Assembly: GCA_025352305.1 (NCBI GenBank)
Contig: JANXTQ010000095.1
Span: 1 to 12,903, forward strand
Direction: 5' to 3'
DNA length: 12,903 nt
Source of the DNA: Actinomycetes bacterium
Lineage (GTDB): Bacteria; Actinomycetota; Acidimicrobiia; Acidimicrobiales; RAAP-2
Under the pieces are notes generated by a model, which made no database searches, was not told where the DNA came from, and worked only from the letters and a program-made list of their open reading frames with translations. The number at the start of each line of letters is the position of its first letter. Positions within the stretch are counted from its first letter, which is position 1. The position numbers and the translations under genes are program-made. Below, piece after piece: positions 5,817-12,897 of this stretch.

Positions 5817-6470
5817 CTAGCTCATTGAGCGCTGGTACACATCTTGCAGCGACGCACGTAGTTGTTCGGTCGCTTCAGCAATCTGTGTGCGAGTGATTCG
5901 ACCCTCGCTCGAAGGGGCCGCGATAGCTTCGCCAATAACAATTCGCACTCGCACCGGCCGAGGAAATTTGGCTCCGCGCGGCATCGCGCGTTGAGTATTG
6001 CCAATACCGACCGGAACCACGGTGGCACCGGTGCGTGACGCAATGAACATCGCGCCGTCACGAAGTTCGAGGACGTCGGGTCCTTCTTGACGGGTACCTT
6101 CGGGAAACATCACCAGAACTTCTTTTTGCTCCAATACCGATTGCGCGAACGCCAACGATTCGCGGTCGGCCGTTCCGCGCTTGACCGGGAACGCGCCCAT
6201 TGTTGAGATCAAACTTCGAAGTAGCGGAATTCGCCACAGCGAATCTTTCGCCATAAAGAATGTTTTGCGTTCTGTCATGAATACCGTGAAGGCAAAATCG
6301 ATGTTGGAACGATGGATGGGCGCAATCAGCACCGGACCCGACGCGGGAATGTTTTCCTGGCCCTCAACCTGGGGGCGAAACATCGCGGTCCACAGCGCCA
6401 CTACCAGTACGCGAAATATGCGATAACCGATCGTGCGACGAATTTTGAGGGTCAGATGTGCAGCAGGCAC
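5817..6470 (-). CDS. plsC: 1-acyl-glycerol-3-phosphate acyltransferase family protein (PlsC-like)
   Basis: 217 residues of the PlsC/LPLAT family, which transfers a fatty acyl group to lysophosphatidic acid to make phosphatidic acid at the cytoplasmic membrane. The catalytic HX4D motif is HRSNID (53-58). A second block reads GAFPVKRG (92-99) and the substrate-phosphate motif is FPEGTR (122-127), followed by VVPVGIGN. A hydrophobic N-terminal stretch (about 18-30) is the likely membrane contact. The GTG at 6470 overlaps the end of cmk by 19 bases and has GAGGAG 8 bases upstream. It is the last gene of the scpA operon. The exact acyl donor and acceptor are inferred from the family only. Confidence 0.9.
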   Translation of the reverse strand: MPAAHLTLKIRRTIGYRIFRVLVVALWTAMFRPQVEGQENIPASGPVLIAPIHRSNIDFAFTVFMTERKTFFMAKDSLWRIPLLRSLISTMGAFPVKRGTADRESLAFAQSVLEQKEVLVMFPEGTRQEGPDVLELRDGAMFIASRTGATVVPVGIGNTQRAMPRGAKFPRPVRVRIVIGEAIAAPSSEGRITRTQIAEATEQLRASLQDVYQRSMS

Positions 6471-7072
6471 GCCAAAATCTCCTCTACGACGTCAGTGACT
6501 GACTTCTCGGTGGTGTCGACCATCATCGCATCATCGGCTTGACGAAGGGGGGAATGTTCCCGGGCACTATCGATTTCGTCGCGGCGTTGAATCGACGCAG
6601 CGTCTTCGTCGTGACGACGCAGGGTTCGAGCGTCCAGTGACGCCGTCAGAAATATTTTTAGGCGCGCGTCGGGAAAGACGACGGTAGTGATGTCGCGACC
6701 CTCGACCACCACCCCTTCGGGGTGGCGTTGCGCAAACGCTCGTTGTTGATGCACCATGGCGCGTCGCACGCTCGGTAGTACCGCAACGTGCGAGACCGCC
6801 GCGTTGGTCGCTGCAGTTCGAAGTTCGTCGTGAACATCGCGACCATTGACGGTTACTCGCGGAGAGGTCTCTATTTCTAGCGACTCGGCTAGTTCGCCCA
6901 GGACGTGGTCGTCATCAAGGTTCGAGCCGTGACGCAGCGCTTCGCAGGTCACGGCGCGGTACATCGCTCCCGTATCGAGAAAGCGCCAATCAAGGGCGTC
7001 GGCCAATGCACGTGCGACCGTGGACTTGCCCGAGCCAACCGGACCATCAATCGCTACAACGTTCATGGTCAT
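6452..7072 (-). CDS. cmk: Cytidylate (CMP/dCMP) kinase
   Basis: Phosphorylates CMP and dCMP with ATP in pyrimidine nucleotide recycling, in the cytoplasm. 206 residues, a little shorter than the typical 220-230. The P-loop is DGPVGSGKST near the N-terminus, then the CMP-binding DTGAMYRAVT, and VVEGRDITTVVFP in the second half, with the RRDEIDSARE and DDAMMVDTT stretches of the LID/C-terminal part. The ATG at 7072 forms an ATGA overlap with the aroA stop; a second ATG two codons later (7066) is also possible. There is no strong ribosome site, so coupling to aroA is likely. cmk after aroA and before plsC is a common order in Gram-positive bacteria. Confidence 0.96.
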   Translation of the reverse strand: MTMNVVAIDGPVGSGKSTVARALADALDWRFLDTGAMYRAVTCEALRHGSNLDDDHVLGELAESLEIETSPRVTVNGRDVHDELRTAATNAAVSHVAVLPSVRRAMVHQQRAFAQRHPEGVVVEGRDITTVVFPDARLKIFLTASLDARTLRRHDEDAASIQRRDEIDSAREHSPLRQADDAMMVDTTEKSVTDVVEEILACLLHI

Positions 7073-8349
7073 CGCAGCTCAGCCAAATCTTTGAAGAAGT
7101 CGGGGTAACTGCTCGCGACGCTCGCCACGTTATTGAGGGTCCCGCCGTTGCCGGCACTCGCTGCAACGGCCGCCGACATGATCATGCGGTGATCCAGGGC
7201 ACCAGTGAAATCAATGGCACTAAATGCGTCAGCACTACCCAGTCCTTGCACAACGAGGTCATCTCCTTCTGGCGTTGCTCGAGCACCGAGAGCATTTATC
7301 AATTCAATCGTTCCCGAAAATCGGTCCGACTCTTTTATGCGCAGTTCACCCACGTCGCTAAAGCGCGTGGTTCCCGTGGCCGCTGCCGCGGCAATCGCCA
7401 GAATGGGAACTTCGTCAACGGACGGAATCTCACGGCTCTCAACGGTCGTGGCACTCAGCGACGAACTGCGAACATCCAAATAGAGGCATCCGTCAACGAT
7501 GCGCCGAGTAAGAGACGCGCCCATTCGTTCGAGGATGCCTACAAAACCGTTTCGCTCGGCACCGCCGTAGAGGTGAGCCACCGTGAGTTCGGCGTCGGAG
7601 CTGATTAAGCCCAAGACCACAAAAAATGCCGCCTGGCTCGGATCGCCCGGAACATCCCACTCGTGCGCGTGTGGTCGACCGGGTTGAAGGGTGACTATTC
7701 GTCCCTCGTCAACGTCGCTCGACGTCAGTTCAATACCGCACTCAAGGAGCATCTCTTCGGTATTGGCACGCGTTTTAGTCAGTTCCGTAACGCGCGAGGG
7801 TCCGTCGCCGCTCAGCGCTGCCAGAAGGATTGCGGACTTCACCTGCGCTGATGGCACCGGGACTACGTAATCAATGGCTCGCAACTGGCCAGCATCTCGC
7901 GTCACGGTGAGAGGGGGTAGAACCCGTGAACCAGCGCCCGCGACCTCGAGGCCCATCCGAGAAAGAGGTTCAGCGACTCGGTCCATCGGCCGTCGAGAGA
8001 GCGACTCGTCGCCCACAACGAGGTGACTCCCCTCAACCGCCCCGAGAGCACCGCAGAGCAGGCGCATCGTGGTGCCCGAATTTGCACAGTCAAGTTCATC
8101 GGGACTTGCTCTCAGGCCATCACGGGGACCTTCAATAATCAGTTCGTGGTCGCCGTCAATTACCCGCGCGCCCAACTGTTCAATGATGTGGCGAGTGGCC
8201 AACACGTCGTGACCGTTAGACGCTCCACGCACTCGGGACTTTCCGTTCGCCAGCGCAGAGAACAGTAGAGCCCGATGCGAAATGCTCTTATCGCCCGGAG
8301 TACGAACCTCACCTCGTAGGTATCTCGAGCGAGGAACCGTGACGTTCAC
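7069..8349 (-). CDS. aroA: 3-phosphoshikimate 1-carboxyvinyltransferase (EPSP synthase)
   Basis: Sixth step of the shikimate pathway: it joins phosphoenolpyruvate to shikimate-3-phosphate. 426 residues from the GTG at 8349, which forms a GTGA overlap with the tyrA stop and has GAAGG 6 bases before it; the longer frame to 8412 lies inside tyrA and is rejected. Motifs: PGDKSISHR (18-26), NSGTTMR (90-96), the PVPSAQVKSAILLAAL stretch, and LRIKESDR near the C-terminal third. The residue before N90 is Ala (A89) where Gly is usual. The NSGTT form resembles Bacillus-type enzymes more than the mycobacterial one. The neighbours tyrA and aroH use its product chorismate after one further step (AroC, not in the window). 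Confidence 0.97.
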   Translation of the reverse strand: MNVTVPRSRYLRGEVRTPGDKSISHRALLFSALANGKSRVRGASNGHDVLATRHIIEQLGARVIDGDHELIIEGPRDGLRASPDELDCANSGTTMRLLCGALGAVEGSHLVVGDESLSRRPMDRVAEPLSRMGLEVAGAGSRVLPPLTVTRDAGQLRAIDYVVPVPSAQVKSAILLAALSGDGPSRVTELTKTRANTEEMLLECGIELTSSDVDEGRIVTLQPGRPHAHEWDVPGDPSQAAFFVVLGLISSDAELTVAHLYGGAERNGFVGILERMGASLTRRIVDGCLYLDVRSSSLSATTVESREIPSVDEVPILAIAAAAATGTTRFSDVGELRIKESDRFSGTIELINALGARATPEGDDLVVQGLGSADAFSAIDFTGALDHRMIMSAAVAASAGNGGTLNNVASVASSYPDFFKDLAELR

Positions 8350-9425
8350 TTGGGACCTTCGGTTGCCACTTTGAATCCGTGACCCTCGAGGGCCTGTACG
8401 AACAGGCTGCACTGTTCACTCTCAACGGCCAAGAGCAGCACGCCGGGTTGACCCTCGACGCTGTGCGCAATCTCGATGTCGTAGATGTTGACGTTGAGGT
8501 CACTGGCGGTGGTCGTAACTTGGGCCAGTACGCCGGGTCGGTCGGGTACCGGAACCCGTAGGTAGCTGAGCCCCGCCGAGTGAACGCCACGTCCTGGAAG
8601 GTCGCGCCGCGCTCGCGACGCGCGACGAAGATCCTCCAACAGGCCGTCACGGTCGCTGCGAGCAATGTGGCCCTCGAGTAAGTCCAGTCGTTCGCGCAAT
8701 GCACGCAGCGACGCCGTCACGGCGTCGGCGTTTTGGATCAAAACGTCCGGCCAGATCGCGGGATCTCCCGCCGCCACGCGCGTCATGTCGCGAAATCCTC
8801 CGGCGGCCAACTGCAGCAGCGCGCCATCACTCTCGGCCATTGTCGATGCTTCGTTCATGAGCGCTCCCGCGACCAAGTGTGGAACGTGACTGGCCATGGC
8901 GACCAGACGGTCGTGAGTTTCAAAGTCGAGAGCCATGACGTTGGCCTCTAGCTCGCGCAGAATTCCGTGCAAGCGGCTGTACGCCTCGGGCACGGTTCGT
9001 GCCGTGGGCGTCAGCACCCACGTACATCCGCGAAACAGGTCCGCGCGAGCGCCGTCGAGACCACGCTGCTCCGAACCCGCCATGGGGTGACCACCAATAA
9101 ATCGATCATCGTCAATTGCGCGGCCAATATTTCCCTTGATGCCCGCGACATCGCTCACGATCAAATCAGGACGAGAAAATGAACTGAGCAACGCCACCGC
9201 TGACTCAACAACTGCGAACGAGGGCGTCGCAACTATCACCAGCTCCACTGAATCGTCCATGGTGGTGCTGCTCACGATCTGACGGTCCACAGCGGCGCAC
9301 TGATTCTCGGGGTTCTGGTCCTCGCCCGATACCAACCAGCCGTGTTCACTGAGCGCTAAGGCGACGGAGCCCCCAATGAGCCCGAGGCCAACGACGTGAG
9401 CGCGTCGACTACTCGGGAAGGTCAT
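8346..9425 (-). CDS. tyrA: Prephenate dehydrogenase with C-terminal ACT domain
   Basis: Oxidative decarboxylation of prephenate to 4-hydroxyphenylpyruvate, the route to tyrosine. 359 residues. The N-terminal Rossmann fold has GLGLIGGS (13-20), and D36 at the end of the second strand suggests NAD rather than NADP. The active-site blocks are GGHPMAGSEQRG and SHVPHLVAGALMNE, with the family's histidines. The helical domain follows, and from about 285 an ACT domain (RVPVPDRPGVLAQVTT) that probably binds tyrosine for feedback control. A stricter arogenate activity cannot be excluded. The ATG lies 17 bases inside the end of aroH, and its stop overlaps the aroA start. It acts directly on the product of AroH next door. 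Confidence 0.94.
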   Translation of the reverse strand: MTFPSSRRAHVVGLGLIGGSVALALSEHGWLVSGEDQNPENQCAAVDRQIVSSTTMDDSVELVIVATPSFAVVESAVALLSSFSRPDLIVSDVAGIKGNIGRAIDDDRFIGGHPMAGSEQRGLDGARADLFRGCTWVLTPTARTVPEAYSRLHGILRELEANVMALDFETHDRLVAMASHVPHLVAGALMNEASTMAESDGALLQLAAGGFRDMTRVAAGDPAIWPDVLIQNADAVTASLRALRERLDLLEGHIARSDRDGLLEDLRRASRARRDLPGRGVHSAGLSYLRVPVPDRPGVLAQVTTTASDLNVNIYDIEIAHSVEGQPGVLLLAVESEQCSLFVQALEGHGFKVATEGPK

Positions 9426-9780
9426 CGCGAAGGCCCTGCGCTCCGTGAAGATAGGTGTGGCGAATCTGACCCTTGGCGACGTCGGTGTAAACGTGCAACA
9501 TCACGCGGATGCACTTGGCCGTGCCGCTCACGACATCAATTTCCGTGGCACAGATCAAGGGAATGTCGCCAAAGCCCACGTCTCGAGCCGCGGCGGCCGG
9601 AAACATTGCGCGAAGGTCGGGAGTGGCGGTGAAGAACACGCTGATGATGTCATCGTGCTCAACCGCGTTTCGCACGAGAATCTCTCTCAGCAGTTCCTGC
9701 ACGCGAGGAGAGATTGCTTCTACCGTGTCGCTGTCGACCGTGGTCGCGCCGCGAATCGCTCGAATGCGCTGCTCACTCAT
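9409..9780 (-). CDS. aroH: Monofunctional chorismate mutase, AroH class
   Basis: Converts chorismate to prephenate. 123 residues, the usual length of the trimeric alpha/beta-barrel AroH type rather than the helical AroQ type. Aligned by eye to the Bacillus subtilis enzyme, the key residues are all present: R10 (IRGATTV), C77 and E80 (ICATEIDV), R92 (CIRVMLHV), Y110 and R118 (TYLHGAQGLR). It has no signal peptide, so it is cytoplasmic. The ATG is in an ATGA overlap with the rluB stop, and no ribosome site is seen, which suggests coupled translation. It lies directly upstream of tyrA, whose substrate it makes. Confidence 0.95.
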   Translation of the reverse strand: MSEQRIRAIRGATTVDSDTVEAISPRVQELLREILVRNAVEHDDIISVFFTATPDLRAMFPAAAARDVGFGDIPLICATEIDVVSGTAKCIRVMLHVYTDVAKGQIRHTYLHGAQGLRDDLPE

Positions 9781-10517
9781 GACTGAATCGTACTGTTATC
9801 GTCTCGAGCCACTCCCACGGCTTCCATAAGTTTGCGAACTTCGCCGAGCGACAGTTGGCGCGCTTGACCCGGGGCCAACGTGGCGTCACTGATGGGACCG
9901 ATTCGCGTTCTCACGAGTCGAATGACTTCGTGGCCAATGGCCGCGCACATTCGTCGGACTTGGCGGTTGCGGCCTTCGTGAATAACGATGCGCAGAACTC
10001 CCTCACTGACGCGAGAAACCTGCGCCGGACTGGTCACACCATCGTCGAGCTCGACGCCCTCTCTCAGTTTGCGAATTGAGCCCGGCGAAGGGTCTCCGAC
10101 CACTCGGACTAAGTACTCCTTAGAGACGTGGCTGCTGGGATGAGTGATCAGGTGCGCGAGGCGCCCATCGTTGGTGAGCAACAACAGGCCCTCAGTGTTC
10201 ATATCGAGTCGACCAACGGGAAAGATCCGTACCGACGTGTTCACCAGCGTAAGGACGGTCGCTCGGCCCTGAGGATCATCGGCAGTCGTGACCACGCCGG
10301 CCGGTTTATTGAGCAAGAAGTAAACGAGATTGGGCGCCGTTGGAGCGAGTAACCCGTCCACTCGAATCTCGCTGATTTCGGGGTCCACGCGATTGCCCAA
10401 ACCCGCGACGCGTCCGTCGATCGTCACGCGACCCGCGTCGATGAGCAGTTCACACGCTCGCCTCGAACCGTACCCCGCGCGCGCGAGCGTCTTTTGCAGT
10501 CGCTCGCCGGTGTCCAA
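9777..10517 (-). CDS. rluB: Ribosomal RNA pseudouridine synthase, RluB/RsuA family
   Basis: Converts a uridine in rRNA to pseudouridine; the RluB branch modifies 23S rRNA helix 89. 246 residues. An S4 RNA-binding domain spans about 5-60 (RLQKTLARAGYGSRRA, then VTIDG). The catalytic domain has LLNKPAGVVTT (68-78), the catalytic Asp D105 in VGRLDMNTEGLLLL, and EGRNRQVRRM late in the sequence. The start is TTG, directly after the TAA of scpB without any base between, and it has GGAG about 6 bases upstream. The neighbourhood scpB-rluB is widespread and favours RluB over RsuA, but the exact target uridine is inferred. Confidence 0.92.
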   Translation of the reverse strand: MDTGERLQKTLARAGYGSRRACELLIDAGRVTIDGRVAGLGNRVDPEISEIRVDGLLAPTAPNLVYFLLNKPAGVVTTADDPQGRATVLTLVNTSVRIFPVGRLDMNTEGLLLLTNDGRLAHLITHPSSHVSKEYLVRVVGDPSPGSIRKLREGVELDDGVTSPAQVSRVSEGVLRIVIHEGRNRQVRRMCAAIGHEVIRLVRTRIGPISDATLAPGQARQLSLGEVRKLMEAVGVARDDNSTIQS

Positions 10518-11105
10518 TTAACTCTCCGAATCGCTGGACAACGGAGCGAACATCTCGTCCACGAGTGCGTTGGCCACTTCCAGGGGAACGAGAAACGATT
10601 CAATGGAGGGCAGTTGATCCAACGCGCCGAGACCGAGTCGGTCCAAAAATAGCTCGGTCGTGCCGTACAAAATTGCTTGACCGGGACCGTCGGCGCGTCC
10701 GCGGTCCTCAATGTATCCACGTTGTTCGAGCAGGCGAACCACACCGTCCACGTTGACCCCGCGCAACGCCGAGATTTGGGCGCGCGAAACCGGTTGGCGA
10801 TACGCCACGATGGCGAGAGTCTCCAGCGCGGCAGCCGACAAGCGGTGCGACACGTCGCGGTTAGCAAACTTGGTCACCCACTCCGCGACGTCCGGCGAGG
10901 ACTGCATGACCCACCCACTGGCGAGTTCACTAAAAATAAAGCCCCGCCGTTGTTCGACGAACTGCGCGGCCAGCGTTCTCAGTGACTCGGTAACAACATC
11001 GGCCTGTTCGTCCAGGACGTCAGCGAGTTCTTCGGCCGAAATCGGTTCGAGAGCCACCGAGAGCATGGCCTCCAACTTTTGATCGAGTGATCGCTCATCC
11101 CTCAT
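10518..11105 (-). CDS. scpB: Segregation and condensation protein ScpB
   Basis: Winged-helix partner of ScpA in the SMC-ScpAB complex that condenses and separates chromosomes. About 195 residues, in the usual range. The N-terminal part (SLDQKLEAMLSVALEPISAEEL) and the central AALETLAIVAYRQPVSRAQI followed by LRGVNVDGVVRLLEQRGYIE are hallmark ScpB sequence. An acidic, serine-rich tail (SSDSES) ends it. Two in-frame ATGs fit: 11105 (MRDERS) or 11111 (two residues longer). GGTGG lies 6 bases before the first and the more distal GGACT serves the second, so the choice is open. Both overlap the scpA end. The long frame to 11261 lies inside scpA and is rejected. Confidence 0.95.
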   Translation of the reverse strand: MRDERSLDQKLEAMLSVALEPISAEELADVLDEQADVVTESLRTLAAQFVEQRRGFIFSELASGWVMQSSPDVAEWVTKFANRDVSHRLSAAALETLAIVAYRQPVSRAQISALRGVNVDGVVRLLEQRGYIEDRGRADGPGQAILYGTTELFLDRLGLGALDQLPSIESFLVPLEVANALVDEMFAPLSSDSES

Positions 11106-11871
11106 AGACATCCACCAGTCCAATCTCGAGTGAGTGTTCCTCACCAATCCAATCAATCTCCAACTCACCAAACGTGGCCCCTTGACCGAGCGACACGTAG
11201 CCGAGTTTGCACAGTTCCAACAGAGCCAGAAAGTGAACAATGATTTCAATGCGTGCTTCAATGCCGAGCGTGAGAGCGCGAAAGGTCACGTGGCCGAGGC
11301 TGGGCAGGCGCTGTGACAGCGAGACAACGGTCTCGGCCACGGTCACCGCGTCCACCGTCACGTGGTGTAAACGAACGACGGGGACCGGCTTTTCCTCAAT
11401 CCCCTTGAGGTAGGCCTCGGCGAGTTGGTGGGGACTGACGCCCGCCAACAGGTCCGGAGGCTGCACCGTGAAGTCAGCGTTAATCCCCGCTAGACGTGGA
11501 TAACAACGACTCGCGCGTTCGAAGTGCGAAATGAAGCTGTCGGCCAACGCCGCGTAGGTGCGCAGCTCTAAGAGGCGCGCGAGCAACACGTCGCGCTCCT
11601 CCCAACCAACAAACTCCTCGTCGGGATCGAGAGCGTCACGCCCCGGCAGCAGTCTCTGACTTTTCAGCTCCAAGAGAATGGCGGCGATGAGAATAAATTC
11701 CGACAGCTCGTCCATGTTTATCTCGTCGCGCCGTTCACGAACTACCAACACGAATGCATCGACCAGTGGAGCGAGAGGGACGTCGAGGATATCGATGTCG
11801 TGCGCGCTGATGAGTTGCAGCAGCAGTTCAATCGGCCCGCTAAATGCCGGCGTCGTCACGACGTAGGTCAC
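11095..11871 (-). CDS. scpA: Segregation and condensation protein ScpA (kleisin)
   Basis: Kleisin subunit that bridges the SMC dimer and binds ScpB. 258 residues, normal length. The N-terminus reads FSGPIELLLQLISAHDIDI with the DVPLAPLVDAF block, followed by EFILIAAILLELKSQRLLP, the SMC-neck helix region of the family. The C-terminal winged helix contains IVHFLALLELCKLGYVSL. The GTG start lies 6 bases after a TAGAGT box, so it is probably translated from a leaderless mRNA. It is the first gene of an eight-gene operon ending with plsC. No smc gene and no parA are in the window. Confidence 0.95.
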   Translation of the reverse strand: MTYVVTTPAFSGPIELLLQLISAHDIDILDVPLAPLVDAFVLVVRERRDEINMDELSEFILIAAILLELKSQRLLPGRDALDPDEEFVGWEERDVLLARLLELRTYAALADSFISHFERASRCYPRLAGINADFTVQPPDLLAGVSPHQLAEAYLKGIEEKPVPVVRLHHVTVDAVTVAETVVSLSQRLPSLGHVTFRALTLGIEARIEIIVHFLALLELCKLGYVSLGQGATFGELEIDWIGEEHSLEIGLVDVYEG

Positions 11872-11877
11872 GCAGGC

Positions 11878-11883
11878 ACTCTA
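11878..11883 (-). promoter_or_regulatory. Proposed -10 box of the scpA-plsC operon
   Basis: On the minus strand TAGAGT stands 6 bases before the GTG of scpA, which would start the transcript at the initiation codon. No ribosome site is seen between the box and the GTG. No good -35 hexamer is visible at 16-18 bases. This would be the only promoter needed for the eight overlapping genes. Confidence 0.55.
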
Positions 11884-11913
11884 CTCAGATGACGCAAGAT
11901 CGAGGGCTGAGCG

Positions 11914-11919
11914 TATGAT
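11914..11919 (+). promoter_or_regulatory. Proposed -10 box of trpS
   Basis: TATGAT, five of six matches to TATAAT, stands 6 bases before the ATG of trpS, predicting a leaderless transcript. A weak -35 candidate, ATGACG, lies 19 bases upstream. The 30 bases between this box and the scpA box must hold the upstream parts of both promoters. I see no T-box leader or attenuator, and there is no room for one. Confidence 0.65.
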
Positions 11920-11925
11920 CCTGCG

Positions 11926-12897
11926 ATGCGCGTGCTGTCGGGAATTAAACCGTCCGGTTCTATTCACCTCGGAAATTACTTGGGTGCACTGCGAATATGG
12001 GTCACCGAACAGCACCGCGACACCTTCTACGGAGTAGTGGATTTACACGCGCTCACCTTGCCGATTGAACCGGAGGAACTGAGAACTCAAACCCTCAGCA
12101 CCGCGGCGACACTGTTGGCGGCGGGAATTGACCCACAACGAGCCACCCTTTTCGTTCAAAGCTGGATTCCCTATCACGCGCAGCTCACCTGGTTGCTCGA
12201 GTGCGTGGTCTCCTTCGGCGAACTAAAGCGCATGACCCAGTTCAAGGAAAAAGGCGGCGAACAGGCCGGACACCGCGCCGGGCTCTTTACCTATCCGGTG
12301 CTGATGGCGAGCGACATCTTGCTCTATGACACCGAGGGCGTGCCAGTAGGAGAGGACCAGCGCCAACACCTCGAGCTGACCCGAGTTATTGCCGAGAGAT
12401 TCAACACTCGCTACGGTCCCACCTTTGTTGTGCCCGAGGCAATTGTTCCGACCGCGGGCGCGCGAGTCATGGATCTACAAGATCCGACCAAGAAGATGTC
12501 TAAGTCCGAACTAAGCGTCCAGGGCACTATCTCTTTGTTCGACAGCCCGAGTGAGATTGAGAAAAAGATCAAACGCGCCGTGACCGATACTGACAACGAC
12601 GTTCGCTACGACCGTAAAAATAAGGCCGGCATCAGCAATCTGCTGGACATATTTGCGGCCGTGGAGGCCACTACTCCCCAGCTCATCGCCGAAAGGTACT
12701 CGCGCTACGGCGACTTGAAGTCCGACCTCGCCGCGGCCCTCGTTTCTACCCTCGCACCGATCCAACAGCGGTATGACGAACTGATGGCGGATCCGGGTGA
12801 GTTGCATCAACAGATGATGATTGGCTCCCAGCGCGCCAACGAGGTCGCCGCTCCCGTCTTCGAGCGAGCGTCGCGCGCTATTGGACTACTGCATTAA
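11926..12897 (+). CDS. trpS: Tryptophanyl-tRNA synthetase
   Basis: Charges tRNA-Trp with tryptophan in two ATP-driven steps, in the cytoplasm. 323 residues, typical for the bacterial enzyme. The class I signature is PSGSIHLGNYLGA near the N-terminus (HLGN at 14-17, the HIGH equivalent) and KMSKS at 190-194. Between them are the VDLHALT and LFTYPVLMASDILLYD regions that bind tryptophan and ATP, and VGEDQRQHLELTR. The protein is complete and the window ends six bases after its TAA. The ATG has no Shine-Dalgarno but a TATGAT box 6 bases upstream. It is divergent from scpA across 54 bases. Confidence 0.97.
   Translation: MRVLSGIKPSGSIHLGNYLGALRIWVTEQHRDTFYGVVDLHALTLPIEPEELRTQTLSTAATLLAAGIDPQRATLFVQSWIPYHAQLTWLLECVVSFGELKRMTQFKEKGGEQAGHRAGLFTYPVLMASDILLYDTEGVPVGEDQRQHLELTRVIAERFNTRYGPTFVVPEAIVPTAGARVMDLQDPTKKMSKSELSVQGTISLFDSPSEIEKKIKRAVTDTDNDVRYDRKNKAGISNLLDIFAAVEATTPQLIAERYSRYGDLKSDLAAALVSTLAPIQQRYDELMADPGELHQQMMIGSQRANEVAAPVFERASRAIGLLH

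Noticed and set aside
7006..7608. Plus-strand open frame of 200 codons opposite cmk and aroA
   Set aside because: Antisense to two well-recognised enzymes, spans their junction, and has no motif or ribosome site.
8350..8412. Longer aroA frame starting inside tyrA
   Set aside because: The extra 21 residues lie in tyrA coding sequence; the GTG at 8349 in a GTGA overlap with a ribosome site is the better start.
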